A stretch of 64,000 nt of DNA from Chrysogorgia sp. JL179-B06. Taxonomy: Eukaryota > Cnidaria > Anthozoa > Scleralcyonacea > Chrysogorgiidae. The notes under the pieces were generated by a model. The model did not search any database and was not told where the DNA came from. It saw only the letters and a list, made by a program, of their open reading frames with translations. The DNA is taken from positions 432,001 through 496,000 of the forward strand of contig JAYKKM010000381.1 in NCBI GenBank assembly GCA_035772405.1, in the 5' to 3' direction. The stretch's first letter is position 1. Each line of letters opens with the position of its first letter. The translations under genes were made by a program, and so were the position numbers. Below are positions 11,795 through 22,306 of the stretch, piece by piece.

Positions 11795-11862
11795 GGGTAA
11801 ACATTGCACTGTTTCCTTCTTCATTGTTGACGTCAGAGGGAAACAGTGCAATGTTTCTCTCG
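11795..11862. repeat. Short hairpin
   Basis: AAACATTGCACTGTTTCC and GGAAACAGTGCAATGTTTC form an almost perfect 18-bp stem with a loop of about 20 bp containing GACGTCA. It resembles the GAGGGAAACAGTG hairpin at 4.6 kb. Confidence 0.8.
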
Positions 11863-12254
11863 GCAGAAAGAAACATTGAGTTTGTTGAACAACACGTGAC
11901 CATGATTTGACCAATAATATTTCATCTTTGGCAAAGGAAAGTCTTTGGTATAAAACAATGTGAAGAATTATTGAACGGAGGTGTCCAAAACAAAAATTAT
12001 TGAACGCTGATGACGTCACTAGGACGAAATGCGCAAAATTACAAAATAAAAAATGGCTTGTAGAAGATTTGTTTGTATATTTTTAGTAAGACTATTTTGA
12101 ACAATGTATAATTGAACAATTATTGGATTCGGCTTACGCATGATATCAAGAATTATCTCTAGATCGAAGTGAGTTGTAAACGCCAATCATTATAATTTAT
12201 ATAGTTCTTTACAATTCGCGAGTTTATTTCGAACTAAATATTTCACTCCATAAA

Positions 12255-12730
12255 CACTTTAAAGTGCCCATAACCTCAAAATGTTTTATTGACTTGTTTC
12301 GAAGAACTTTTAAAATGATAAAGTAACTTCTTTTTGAAGATTTTCGTTTCTTTGCTTTCTTTTTGAGATATATCAGTTTGTTTGATATGCAAATGTCTGG
12401 AATTTCGTCACACATGCATGACTTATTGGAGAAATGTGTGTATGTCTTTCATTCTCGAACGAAATCCTTTAAAATAAAGATGTCAGGTGTTCTGGGAGAA
12501 ACGCACACACGTGTTATTCGCACTTTAGTGTTTTTATTTCATGAACGCAAAGATATATAACATTCTCTGATAACTCATTATGCATGTGTGACGAAATTCC
12601 AGATATTTGCATATAAACAAACTGATATATCTAAAAAAGAAAGCGAAGAAGTGAAAATCTTCAAAAGAAGTTACCTTATCATTTTTAAAAGTTCTTCCAA
12701 ATAAGACAATAAAAAAGTTTGAGGTTATGC
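12255..12730. mobile_element. Foldback MITE, about 190-bp arms
   Basis: The left arm (CATAACCTCAAAATGTTTTA ... TGTCTGGAATTTCGTCACAC) and right arm (GTGTGACGAAATTCCAGATA ... GTTTGAGGTTATG) are imperfect complements. The short centre is about 12440-12545. Non-coding. Confidence 0.75.
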
Positions 12731-12973
12731 ATTGCCCGCTCATATTCGTATGGCGGCCATTTTGTGGGCCGACTGGCATGCAATTGCGTTCGCTTTCTAA
12801 TCCGTCGATATCTTTGCAATCCTTTCATTAAACGTGTTACTTTGTCGATTTCCAAAGTGAAAATATACTAGACTGAATATTTGTATTGCTATTTGTTGTA
12901 ACTTCCGTATTGATCTATATGAAAACAATAACAAACACCGCAAGGCATGATGACCCTGACACTCACTCTTTAA

Positions 12974-13512
12974 AGTGCCCCTGCGACGAAATATCACATT
13001 ACGTTTCCTGGCATTTTTTGTTACAAAACATCCTTTTAGGTTAATAAATGTTCGCATTTGCCAAAACAATTGAACAACAAACCTTCTATCACAAGAAATT
13101 TAACCTCCAAAGTCGCCCAAATTTTGTCCGCCATTGCTCAAACCTTGTTCCACATGAGCCCGCGATTCCACAGCAGAGTAGGTGATTATGACGTCAAAGA
13201 CTCAACACGTGACAAAGCTTTATGGAAATTATACGAATTATACGACAAGTTACAATAGAAAGTTTTCCCCAAGTAGCTTTATATTCATATATAACTAGCC
13301 ACGTGTTGAGTCTTTGACGTCACTTCCTCTAATCGCAACCTAAGCGTCCGGAACATGTTCGAGTAATGGGGGCCGTATAATCTCGTATAAAAACAGTCTG
13401 AAAAGGCGACTTCCCATGCTCGCAATTGCTTGAAATTTGGCAAATTAAGTGATAACACTCTTTACAAATATGTAAAAATTCGGGATACCAAAAATTTGAT
13501 CACAGGGGCACT
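12974..13512. mobile_element. TTAA-flanked MITE (AGTGCCCCTG ends)
   Basis: TTAA at 12970-12973 and 13513-13516 flanks inverted ends AGTGCCCCTGCG and CACAGGGGCACT. A TTAA duplication is the signature of piggyBac and Kolobok superfamilies; the RGTGCC end suggests Kolobok but that is inference. Interior arms include GACGTCAAAGACTCAACACG and its inverted counterpart CGTGTTGAGTCTTTGACGTC at 13301-13320. The 66-codon frame at 13058 lies inside and is not supported as a gene. Confidence 0.7.
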
Positions 13513-13519
13513 TTAAGAT

Positions 13520-15557
13520 AATGATGAACTCAAAAAATTCACAGCAAATAAGCAAAACATTAACATATCAAAATATTCAAAATCATTACTACAATTGTAA
13601 TTGTTACTTCTGCTATTGTCATTAACTCTAAATGTTAATAAAATTGTTGAAATAGAAAAATAGATTACCAATTATTAAGGAATCACCTCTCAGTATACTA
13701 CAAAAAATCCCTCATTGCTACAACATTCTTTTAAAAATATATGCTAAGGACAGAACATTCTTTAACTAGGAGATTTCGACGAACTGTATTCAGCAAAATA
13801 CTGTTCAGTAAAAAAGAAGATTAAATTTCATTATCGCCTTTGTTTTACTCTCGTCACTTTAATATGACGTAGAAGAAGTTGATTGGTATTTGTGGCGACG
13901 AAACGTATTTGACTGCTGCGCTAAAAGGATTTATGTAGTTTCCACTAGACGTTTCTTTACTGTTGTTGTTTGCCATGCATATACCAAAATGTCATTGAGA
14001 CAGTTGACAATATATCAGTACACCAAGTTATCTTCAAATATCTGAAAAGTTTTCCTGACGATACAGATCAGTTCAAGTTTCAATTTGCTTTATTCTTAGA
14101 AGTAATTTTCTCCTTGATGACTCTTTCCAAATAGTAAACTTTAAATGGACTCCTGCATGTAATCCAGGCTGGTTTAATCCAGTGTTGTTGAATACATCCC
14201 ACAAAGATTAAATGGTTTTGTTAATCACTTTCTTGATATACGCCGGTACATGAATTTCCGTCTTTCAACTTGTGAACGTTCAATAATGGTACTGTCTGTT
14301 GGCATTGAAATTAAATACGTTGCTTTGCCTTCAAATGCATTACTATAACATTGCTTTTTCGGGTATCTTTGTAGTGATTCTTACAGCGATGAAATTAAAT
14401 GTCCATTGCTTCGTCTTTAAATGTATCTGTTGACTGTTGCTCTTTCATTAAACTTGCCAAAGTTCTCCTCAGTGGTGTAGATACTGCATGGCTTTAAAAT
14501 CTGTTTTTTTATCATCTGGTTTTTAGGTATCTTTTGTAGATGAAATTAAATATCCATTGCTTCGTCTTTAAATGCATGGCTATTGAGTGTTGATCTTTCA
14601 TATTCTGCTGGGGAATTTAATTTGACAAAGTACTTCCGGAGTGGATGCTGCATGGCTTTAAAATGTGGCATTCAGTACCTTTTTATACAGTCCGTTGGCC
14701 GTTGGTGATGTATTTCAATGTCCTACACTGTCATACTTTATACTTCAGTTCCTCTTTTAGAAGATTCTGTTCAGCGGTTTCTCTTGCGATTTAATCCATG
14801 GGAAATATGAAGTGCCTTGGCCAACAGCAAACAGTATCATAGCTTTTTGAAAAACCTTGGAGCAGCAGTCAACCAACGAACTACCAGTGTAAAACATCGA
14901 AACAAAATAAAACAAAGGCGATAACGAAGTTCTTCTCAACTTTTAAGACAGGCATCCCAAACGCGAATATTTAGCTATATATTTACACACTACGATTTAT
15001 CTTTCTGATTTGTCATCCTGATACACGTGGTTCACTCACGAGTTATAAAAGAACATATAGAAGTAGTGTACGACGTAGACAGTGTTAGTAAACTACGAAT
15101 GAAAAAGTGTAAAAGACTGGTGACGAAATATGGAATAGGAGGTCTAACGTTTTGATAGAAAGTCCTTCGTTAGAGAGATGAAGAGACTTAAAGAACATTG
15201 ACAACAAAAATTAAGTACCTTTTATATCAAATTATCAGACTTAAATAGCTGGAATATCGTAGTTTAAGGTTGTTAAAATACTTGTAACACGTATTAAAAA
15301 TAATTAGAGTTCTTCTGTCAAATAACCTGTGACGTCATGTGCTTGGTAAAGTAGTCAGTGTTGGAGGAAATACAAAGAAATTAAGCTTCTTTTTATCGTT
15401 ATTTTTGTAATCTCTATTACAACTACAACTGATCAAGGACAATACATAGCTTCATGATAGGTAGCACAACAGTAAGAAATACAACATTTACCACCACATG
15501 ACGTCACGGTCATATTCAAAATGGCGGACCAAGAACCTGTTTTTAGATGGTCGTGGC
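13520..15557. other. Gene-free stretch; imperfect 175-bp tandem repeat
   Basis: At 14340-14670 two imperfect copies of about 175 bp share ATGAAATTAAAT, CCATTGCTTCGTCTTTAAATG and CTGCATGGCTTTAAAAT. TATCGCCTTTGTTTTAC near 13833 is inverted at about 14903 (AAAACAAAGGCGATAACG), which may mark the ends of a decayed element. No protein-coding exon was recognised. Confidence 0.5.
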
Positions 15558-15842
15558 TAGATGGAATACTCGCAGTTGAGGTGACCGTGAGTCGTCTTCT
15601 GGACGATCTTTTTTAGTATCCGAGAGAGGTTGGATGAAATGAGAGATTGTACTGCTATCATAAGATCTGACATGCCTGTATGATGAAATACATCATGGAA
15701 CTGCTTACCCCAAAACAACTTAGATCCTAACCCCCCGCCTAATGGTTTTCTAATACTAACCTTAATACTAATAAAAGGATCGTTCAGAAGACAACTCAGA
15801 CCTAGTACCTCACGGTCACCTCAACTACTAGTATTCCATCTA
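15558..15842. mobile_element. Foldback MITE
   Basis: TAGATGGAATACTCGCAGTTGAGGTGACC... pairs with the right arm ...GGTCACCTCAACTACTAGTATTCCATCTA. Arms are about 70 bp with small indels, and the loop is non-coding. Confidence 0.75.
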
Positions 15843-15844
15843 TC

Positions 15845-16490
15845 CACTATCTTTTTAGATTGTTTATTCAACCATTAAAGTCAAAGTTTATTCAGACTAG
15901 CTAAGTAGTATACTTTGATATAAAAAGGAGTTACTTTTGAATTGTTGCCAATGTCCTTTAATAATGATAAGTATTATAATTTGTTTACTCTATGACACTA
16001 AATAGCTCAAGGTGAAATTACGTTGCTTGACAAGTCAGACTTAATGTTCAATATATATATATATATATAAAATAGAGATCTTGAGTAAGTTAGACCTCCT
16101 AATTAGTATTTCGGTACACCAGTTATTTATGCATAAAAGTGTTGTGTTACGTAAGAAGTGTTAAAATATGAATAAAAAACTCTAAAAGGTTGGTATATAC
16201 TTCCCAAATAGTGATTGGTTATTAAAATAACACTCGTACGCAAACACTCAGACACTTTTTGTCATACGCTCGTGACTATAAATTTCATATGCATCAGAAT
16301 TATTAATCTTCCGGATTAATCGCAGTGTGATTGTAACGTAGAGGTTTACCACAGGCCATTGCCAGCCGACAATTTACAAATAATAAAGGAAGAAACACAC
16401 TGGAATCTTGAGTTTACAAGATGTTGTTATACCGAGTGTGTTTCTTTCTTTATGATTTGCCACAACATGAAAGGTTTTGAAAGTGTAGTT
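15845..16490. repeat. Gene-free stretch with hairpin at 16378-16458
   Basis: The hairpin arms are AAATAATAAAGGAAGAAACACACT and AGTGTGTTTCTTTCTTTATGATTT, imperfectly paired. A short (AT)n run lies near 16050. Nothing else was recognised. Confidence 0.6.
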
Positions 16491-16720
16491 TTCATACATT
16501 GGGATTGAACCCGCGACTGAGCTACGGAGGCCGTTGCCGAGAGCCTAGTCACGAGTTCTGTATACGATTTTGGGTATATTACAAGTAATATTTGGCATTT
16601 AACTAGATTAAACTACATGTTCTAAGGATTTATGGTGAATTTAAAATGTATATATTCCAACACTCGAAATTTTCCTTCACCATAAATCCATAAATCGAGT
16701 GAAATGCCAAATATTACTTA
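16490..16720. repeat. Decayed tRNA-derived SINE-like repeat
   Basis: GAACCCGCGACTGAGCTACGGAGGCCGTTGCCGAGAG retains both promoter blocks in inverse orientation but has lost the anticodon-arm part between them. The surrounding tail (CAACACTCGAAATTTTCCTTCACCATAAATCC) is shared with the cluster at 18.3-19.2 kb. Confidence 0.65.
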
Positions 16721-17032
16721 TAGAAGAATTATATATACCATTCGCTGTCGTCGCTTCGCGCCTCGTTGGCTGTAAGCTGAAATACGACGAGAGAGAATGG
16801 TAAAATTGCTTTATTATATAGACACTCGTGGTAGTTTTAGGTATTTTCCGTGTTGTTTTATCAATCAAATATCTGATGTCTTGTTCATGCACTTTAGCAA
16901 AACATCCGCCATTTTTTATTACTATATAAATGATATATGAGCTTCATGATAGCTTATATTAATATAATAATCAATGACAGTAGTTCATATATGGTGGTGT
17001 CTATATAATAAGTTTTCACTTTTCATCAACGT

Positions 17033-17096
17033 CAGGGCCTTATCTCCGCTCCCCCCCCCCCCAGGGGTGCGGAGATACGGCCCTGGGAACGAAGTT
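17033..17096. repeat. CCCAGGG-family hairpin with poly-C loop
   Basis: CAGGGCCTTATCTCCGC, a C14 run, then GCGGAGATACGGCCCTGG. The ends relate it to the CTCGTACCCAGGG MITE family. Confidence 0.7.
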
Positions 17097-17204
17097 GAAT
17101 TTTCATATACCTTTGACGGAGTTCATTATCATCATGACCAAGATGGAGGAAAGAAACTTTTTCAAGACTTTGCGGTCAGCCATTACCACTGAAAGATCTG
17201 GACA

Positions 17205-17455
17205 GATTTAGGAGTTCATTGACGACTTGAGCTGCAACATATGTTTTGATATCTTTCAAGGAGTTCGTTGACCAAGATATGTTTTGATATCTTTCAATTA
17301 GTTCATTGACGACCAAGCTATGTTTTGATATATCTTTCAAGCAGTTCATTGGCGAGCAAGATAATGTTTTGCTGTCTTTCAAGGAGTTCGTTACCGAGCA
17401 AGATGCATTTTGATATCTTTCAAGCAGTTATGTTTTGATTTATCTTTCAGAAGTT
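17205..17455. repeat. Tandem repeat, period about 50 bp, five to six copies
   Basis: The unit contains GTTCATTGACGACCAAG, TATGTTTTGATATCTTTCAA and a short variable joint. Copies differ by indels and drift. The minus-strand frame across it (about 68 codons) is a product of the repetition. Confidence 0.85.
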
Positions 17456-17459
17456 CATT

Positions 17460-18300
17460 AACAGGATGTTCTCAAAATAAAGTTTTTCCACCAATGTAGT
17501 TCACCAAAAGCTGCCGGAAATACAATTTTAACAAATCCGTAATCGATCTCACACTTTTCTGTTATCAGCCATGGCCAATTTTGTCCGGCCGTTTATACAC
17601 AGCGAATGTATCTCTTGTGTAACTTGCTGGTACTGCCAAACTTTCTCTTAACATTAACCATTGCGGCTCAAAATCATCACCTTCACCCTAGCGTAGTCAG
17701 GGAATACGACATTTTGTTCTAATAATACTAACATTCTTATCAAACTACCTTTCCGCTCAACTATGCAGTAATGATCTTTTTTCAAACAGTGTGTCCTCGC
17801 AACAAAACGTGCGAACACATTTCGCCACTCATTCTTGTCTAAAACGAAGTTGCATTCACGATTTTTACTTTGGATTTTTAGAGCAGATTCCTTGCGATTT
17901 GTCTAATGTCGATTTGTTAAAAATCAGTTCGCTATAAATAGTTGCATGACTGAGTCCATCAATGTTATCTTAATCTCATGTGAATAAAACCGTACTTAAT
18001 CTCGAGCCTTACTCTCTTGCTTATTCTACTTGCATTTTATTTTTGAAAACAAATAAATTGATCGAGTTATCTGCGACTTAAACCGCGCCCAATTTTATGG
18101 CCCTAATGTTGTTCTTTTTCTTTCGTTAGAATTTCTCTCACGATGGATATACGAGAAAGGGATGGATGGAACTAAACTTGTTCGCATACTGTACTTCTCT
18201 TGGGACAATGTACATTGCTATCACATGTAACCAATTTCATAACCGGATGTTTTTTCTTTGGAATAACAGTTTCTATTACACGACTATCAACTATATAATC
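17460..18300. other. Gene-free stretch
   Basis: No repeat family or exon recognised; only short stop-interrupted frames on both strands. Confidence 0.4.
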
Positions 18301-19235
18301 TAAGGATTTATGGTGAAGGAAAATTTCGAGTGTTGGAATATATACATTTTAAGACCAAACTGGGAACAGTTGCGAAAAATGCAACTTCAACGCCTACCGG
18401 CTGGAATTGAACCCGCGACCCTGCGATGCTAGTGCAGTGCTCTGACCACTGAGCTACGGAGGCCGTTGCCGAGAGACTAGTCACGAGTTCTGTATATATA
18501 TATATATATATAGTGGTGGTAATGCCGGGATAGGATTCTGGGTATATTACAAGTAATATTAGGCATTTCACTCGATTAAACTACATGTTCTAAGGATTTA
18601 TGCAGGTGAAGGAAAATTTCGAGTGTTGGAATATATACATTTTAAGACCAAAACGGGACCAGTTGCGAAAAATGCAACTTCAAGACCTACCCTGCGATGC
18701 TAGTGCAGTGCTCTGACCACTGAGCTACGGAGGCCGTTGCCAAGAGATTACCAACACGATATATCCAGAACTCGTGAGTAGTCTCTCGGCAACGGCTTCC
18801 GTAGCTCAGTGGTCAGAGCACTGCACTAGAATCGCAGGGTCGCGGGTTCAATTCCAGCCGGAAGGCGTTGAAGTTGCATTTTTGGTCTTAAAATGTGTAT
18901 ATTCCAACACTCGAAATTTTCCTTCATCATAAATCCTTAGAAGTTAATAATAAATCCACAGTAGCTTAATCGAGTGAAATGCCAAATATTACTTGTAATA
19001 TACTCAGAATCTTATCCCGGAATTACCACCATGTATATATATATATATATATATATACATAACTCGTGACTAGTCTCTCGGCAACGGTCGCAGGGTCGCG
19101 GGTTCAATTCCAGCCGGAAGGCGTTGAAGTTGCATTTTTGGTCTTAAAATGTATATATTCCAACACTCGAAATTTTCCTTCACCATAAATCCTTAGAACA
19201 TGTAGTTTAATCGAGTGAAATGCCAAATATTACTT
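18300..19235. mobile_element. Cluster of four tRNA-derived SINE-like copies, alternating orientation
   Basis: A tRNA-like head (A-box TAGCTCAGTGG, B-box GGTTCAATTCC) is joined to a constant tail (GTTGAAGTTGCATTTTTGGTCTTAAAATG, CACTCGAAATTTTCCTTC). Heads lie at 18392-18464 (minus, complete), about 18685-18745 (minus, B-box lost), 18794-18866 (plus, complete) and about 19085-19130 (plus, A-box lost). Between heads are (AT)n cores and the block GGCATTTCACTCGATTAAAC in both orientations, so the unit itself behaves as a palindrome. Confidence 0.7.
18794..18866 (+). ncRNA. tRNA-like SINE head, best preserved copy
   Basis: This 73-nt segment has an A-box (TAGCTCAGTGG) and B-box (GGTTCAATTCC) with correct spacing, an acceptor stem GGCTTCC/GGAAGGC with one G:G mismatch, and a TCGCGGGTTCAATTCCAGC T-arm. 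The anticodon stem has a mismatch at its base. The loop reads CTAGAAT here and CTAGCAT in the minus copy at 18392-18464. Because the tail is repeated with it, I treat it as a SINE head with an internal Pol III promoter rather than a tRNA gene. Confidence 0.6.
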
Positions 19236-19990
19236 ATCAACTACATAAAATGTATTATGTCATGTTTTTAATGTCATATGGAAAAGTTCTGGCTAAACAG
19301 GCGGCATGACTTACACTAGTTATTGTCGTATATTCTTTGGTATTTCAATGATTTCATTGTGCACAACGCAACATGCATCGGTTGCTTTTAAGTTATTCAA
19401 GAGAAAGTTCAACGAAGAAATATTTTTAATGTTTACGAAGGATATTAAACACATATTTTCATATGGTTTTCTAAAACCATGTTATTTGTAAAACTGTTAC
19501 CTACATATCATATTTGGTTCTGTTTGTTTTAAGATTTAGATGCAAGTTTAAAGAAATATAGGTATATCGTCTTTTATTTTATGCATTTTGATAAAATACT
19601 AGAAATTTGATGTGCTTACTCCAACAGCTAGATCTTCACACCATACCATACATACATGATGATACTCATGGACTACATCGAAAATCTCAGTGAAAATCTC
19701 AATCTTTGGAACCAAACACGTTTTGGTGTTCGAACATGACATACAGTACATATTTTAATAGATCAGGCTCCCAATAGGATTTTTCAGCACTAACTTACAT
19801 CAAGTCTATTTACATATTATTTTACATTGATTATAGAAGGATTTAAAAATAACAAGAATATGCTATATACTTTAATAAGAATAGAAAAGTCCAGCTTAAT
19901 GATTTTAGGATAGGCATTGAATATTCCAAAGATGAATTTGATAAAAAACAAATATTTAAATGAGATTTAACGTTTCGTTGTTGACATTCA
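19236..19990. other. Gene-free AT-rich stretch
   Basis: Only a 61-codon open frame (19306-19491, plus) with no recognisable domain. It lies just downstream of the decayed TPR tail and may be its former 3' flank. Confidence 0.4.
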
Positions 19991-19994
19991 TAAC

Positions 19995-20890
19995 ATCTCC
20001 AGAGACTGATTTACAAAGTAGCTATATCAAAGTAACATTCTGCCGTGTGTTCATGTTGCTCACCTAATATATTTAATATAATGTCAAGTGCATATTGATA
20101 TGATTCGAGAGCTGAGGTGCAGTCCCTTATGTTGTGTTGTACGTCCCCTATCACAAAGTAAACGCTAGCAGTGGATTCATGATGTTCACCATGCAGTTTC
20201 AATAAAATCTTTAGTGCACGATGAAGTGATTCAAGAGTTGAGGCGAAGTCTCTTATGCTATTGTTTTTATAACCCCTATTTTAAAGTAACTTTCGGCCTT
20301 GGGAATGTGGAGTTCACAGAGTTTCAATCTGATGTAGAGTGAGTGTTGATGTGATTCAAGAGCTGAGGTGTATAGTAGTTTCCCATTTGTTCTTGTATGA
20401 CCCCAATGTGAAAATAACTGTTATAGCCGTAGTTTCATGGTGTTCACCATGCAGTTTCAATCTAATGTTGAGTGCACGTTGTTGCAAGTCATAAGCTACA
20501 GTAAGTTGCATTTTTTTCTATTTCAATTAGCGTTTCTCCTATTCGAAAGTAACATTCTAACGTGGATTCATGTTGCTCACCAAATAGTTTTAATCGAATG
20601 TTGAGTACACTTTGATACGATTTAAGAGCTGGGGTGTAGTCTTCCATGCAGTATTGTAGTGCCTATGGAAATGTAACTGTAGGCTGTAGTCACATCAAGC
20701 TCATCATGTAGCTTCAAACTAATGTCAAGTGCGACACATCTTTGCGTGAACCCTATAATTAAGTAACTTTCAGCCGTCCTTTCATGTTCTTCACCATGTA
20801 GACTCAATCTAATGTCAAGTGCGCGTTCATGTGACTCAAGGGCTGAACTATAATTTCCCATCATCCTTTGCGTCTCCTATCACAAAGGAA
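19995..20890 (-). pseudogene. Decayed 3' continuation of the TPR array
   Basis: On the minus strand this region still encodes recognisable 42-residue TPR units, for example GNYSSALESHERALDIRLSL (about 20800-20864) and TSALESYQYALDIILNILGE (20011-20202). They are broken by frameshifts, deletions and stops; the first shift is at the MITE border, where the reading frame of the ...VIGETQ segment slips by one base. Units match those in the open exon at 22305-25861, so the original receptor gene had several more repeats. It is now separated from the open part by a MITE (20905-21473) and a LINE tail (21485-22306). Probably non-functional. Confidence 0.8.
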
Positions 20891-20904
20891 GCGGATGATG
20901 TTAA

Positions 20905-21473
20905 AGTGCCACTGTGATGAAATTTTGAACCCCATGTTTTTTAGCATTATTGCAAAGAGTACATATAAATAACTCCCCATGCAAAATTTTAGCGCTCAAT
21001 GTCAAATATTGACTGCGCTATACGACGATAAAGTTCGTAATTTCACGGCCGCCATTAAAATCTGCCATCTTGGAAATTTCAGGTCAAAGGGCGCCGGTTA
21101 CGTCAGAGTCTCAAGCACGCTTCACGTGTAGTGTTGTTGCAACATATAAACAACGAGATTCCACTAGATTCGGAAGAATTTGACATTTTAAACGCGGTTT
21201 GTATATGCGCTGCTTTGTATTCTATAGTAATTCTATTTGTGTTGACGCGGCTCCTTGAGACTATGACGTCACGAGCGCTTCTCGAATGGATAAAAACAAG
21301 ATGGCCGATTTTAATGGCGGACGTCGATTTAGGACTTTTCAAACGTTTGTAACTCTTCGATTTTTATTCCGTTTCGACTGTAATTTTGTATAAGGGCTAC
21401 TTTCACATTGATAAATACATCCATGAAGAAAAAATGGCATTTTTCGATGACGAATTTTCATCACAGTGGCACT
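20905..21473. mobile_element. TTAA-flanked MITE (AGTGCCACTGTGATGAAA ends)
   Basis: TTAA at 20901-20904 and 21474-21477; ends AGTGCCACTGTGATGAAATT and AATTTTCATCACAGTGGCACT (complementary). The interior includes inverted AAGATGGCCG/GCCATCTTGG type blocks. It is the same TTAA class as 12974-13512, with a divergent TIR. It interrupts the old TPR/LINE junction. Confidence 0.75.
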
Positions 21474-21484
21474 TTAAAGCTCTT

Positions 21485-22306
21485 CTTAATGCAGATTTGC
21501 GGAGAATAGCTACCTAGTGCTGTACCAATAGTCTCTTGATAAACCCAGATAAGACGAAACTCCTTATACTAAGATCGCGACAAATGGTTAGTAGAATACC
21601 GCACGACTTCCATGTGTCGCTTCTTTGTAAAGATATTTCACCAGTGCCGTTCACGAAAGATCTTGGAATCATACTAGATTCTAATTTAACATAAGACGAA
21701 TATGTTATGCAAGTAGTTTCCAAGTGCATGGGGGAGTCTCTGTCAGATCAATCGCGTGAAACACGTCCTAGATGAAAAGACTCTGATAATGTATTACTGT
21801 TCTTGCGTATGGGCTAGAACACGTCAAAAAAGAACATTGCTAAACTGCAAAATGTGCAGAACTTTGCCGCACGCATAATCAGTGGTACTAAGAAATACGA
21901 CCATATGACACCGGTTTTGGAACAGCTAAAATGGCTGCCAGGCAGTGTGTGATACGTTAAGGCTACGAGATGCTGTTATGACTTTTGAATGTATTAAGGG
22001 ATTGACTCCGTCATACTTATATGTGATAGATTCATTACAAGAATGCGTGTGAATGATCACAATACTAGGTCAGCTGCTGGACAGCGATGTTTCTTATACA
22101 GAGCAGTTACCTTGTGGAATCAATTGCCAGATAATATTAAGAACAAAGAGCAAGTAAAAACCTTTAAGACAGATTTTAAACGTTTTCCTCTTGAATAATT
22201 TATTAGATATATAGTTATATATTTGAATATTTATTGATTTATTTGTAATTAACTACTGAAAAGCCCTTTGGGAGTATTTAATAAAAGTATTATTAATATT
22301 ATTATT
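21485..22306 (+). pseudogene. LINE (CR1/Jockey-like) RT C-terminal fragment
   Basis: The plus strand encodes, with frameshifts, the region after the RT palm: LLINPDKTKLLILRSRQMV, PFTKDLGIILDSN, then QNFAARIISGTKKYDHMTPV and the C-terminal NTRSAAGQRC...LWNQLPDNIKNKEQVKTF. It ends in an ATT-rich tail (22275-22306). It is 5'-truncated and dead. It inserted antisense into the TPR exon of the NB-ARC gene; its tail supplies that gene's stop codon. A TTTATT at 22238-22243 reads AATAAA on the gene strand and may serve as its poly(A) signal. Confidence 0.8.

Noticed and set aside
18392..18866. Two tRNA-like segments that could be called tRNA genes
   Set aside because: Both carry stem mismatches and the same non-tRNA tail, and occur with deleted relatives in the same cluster; SINE heads fit better.
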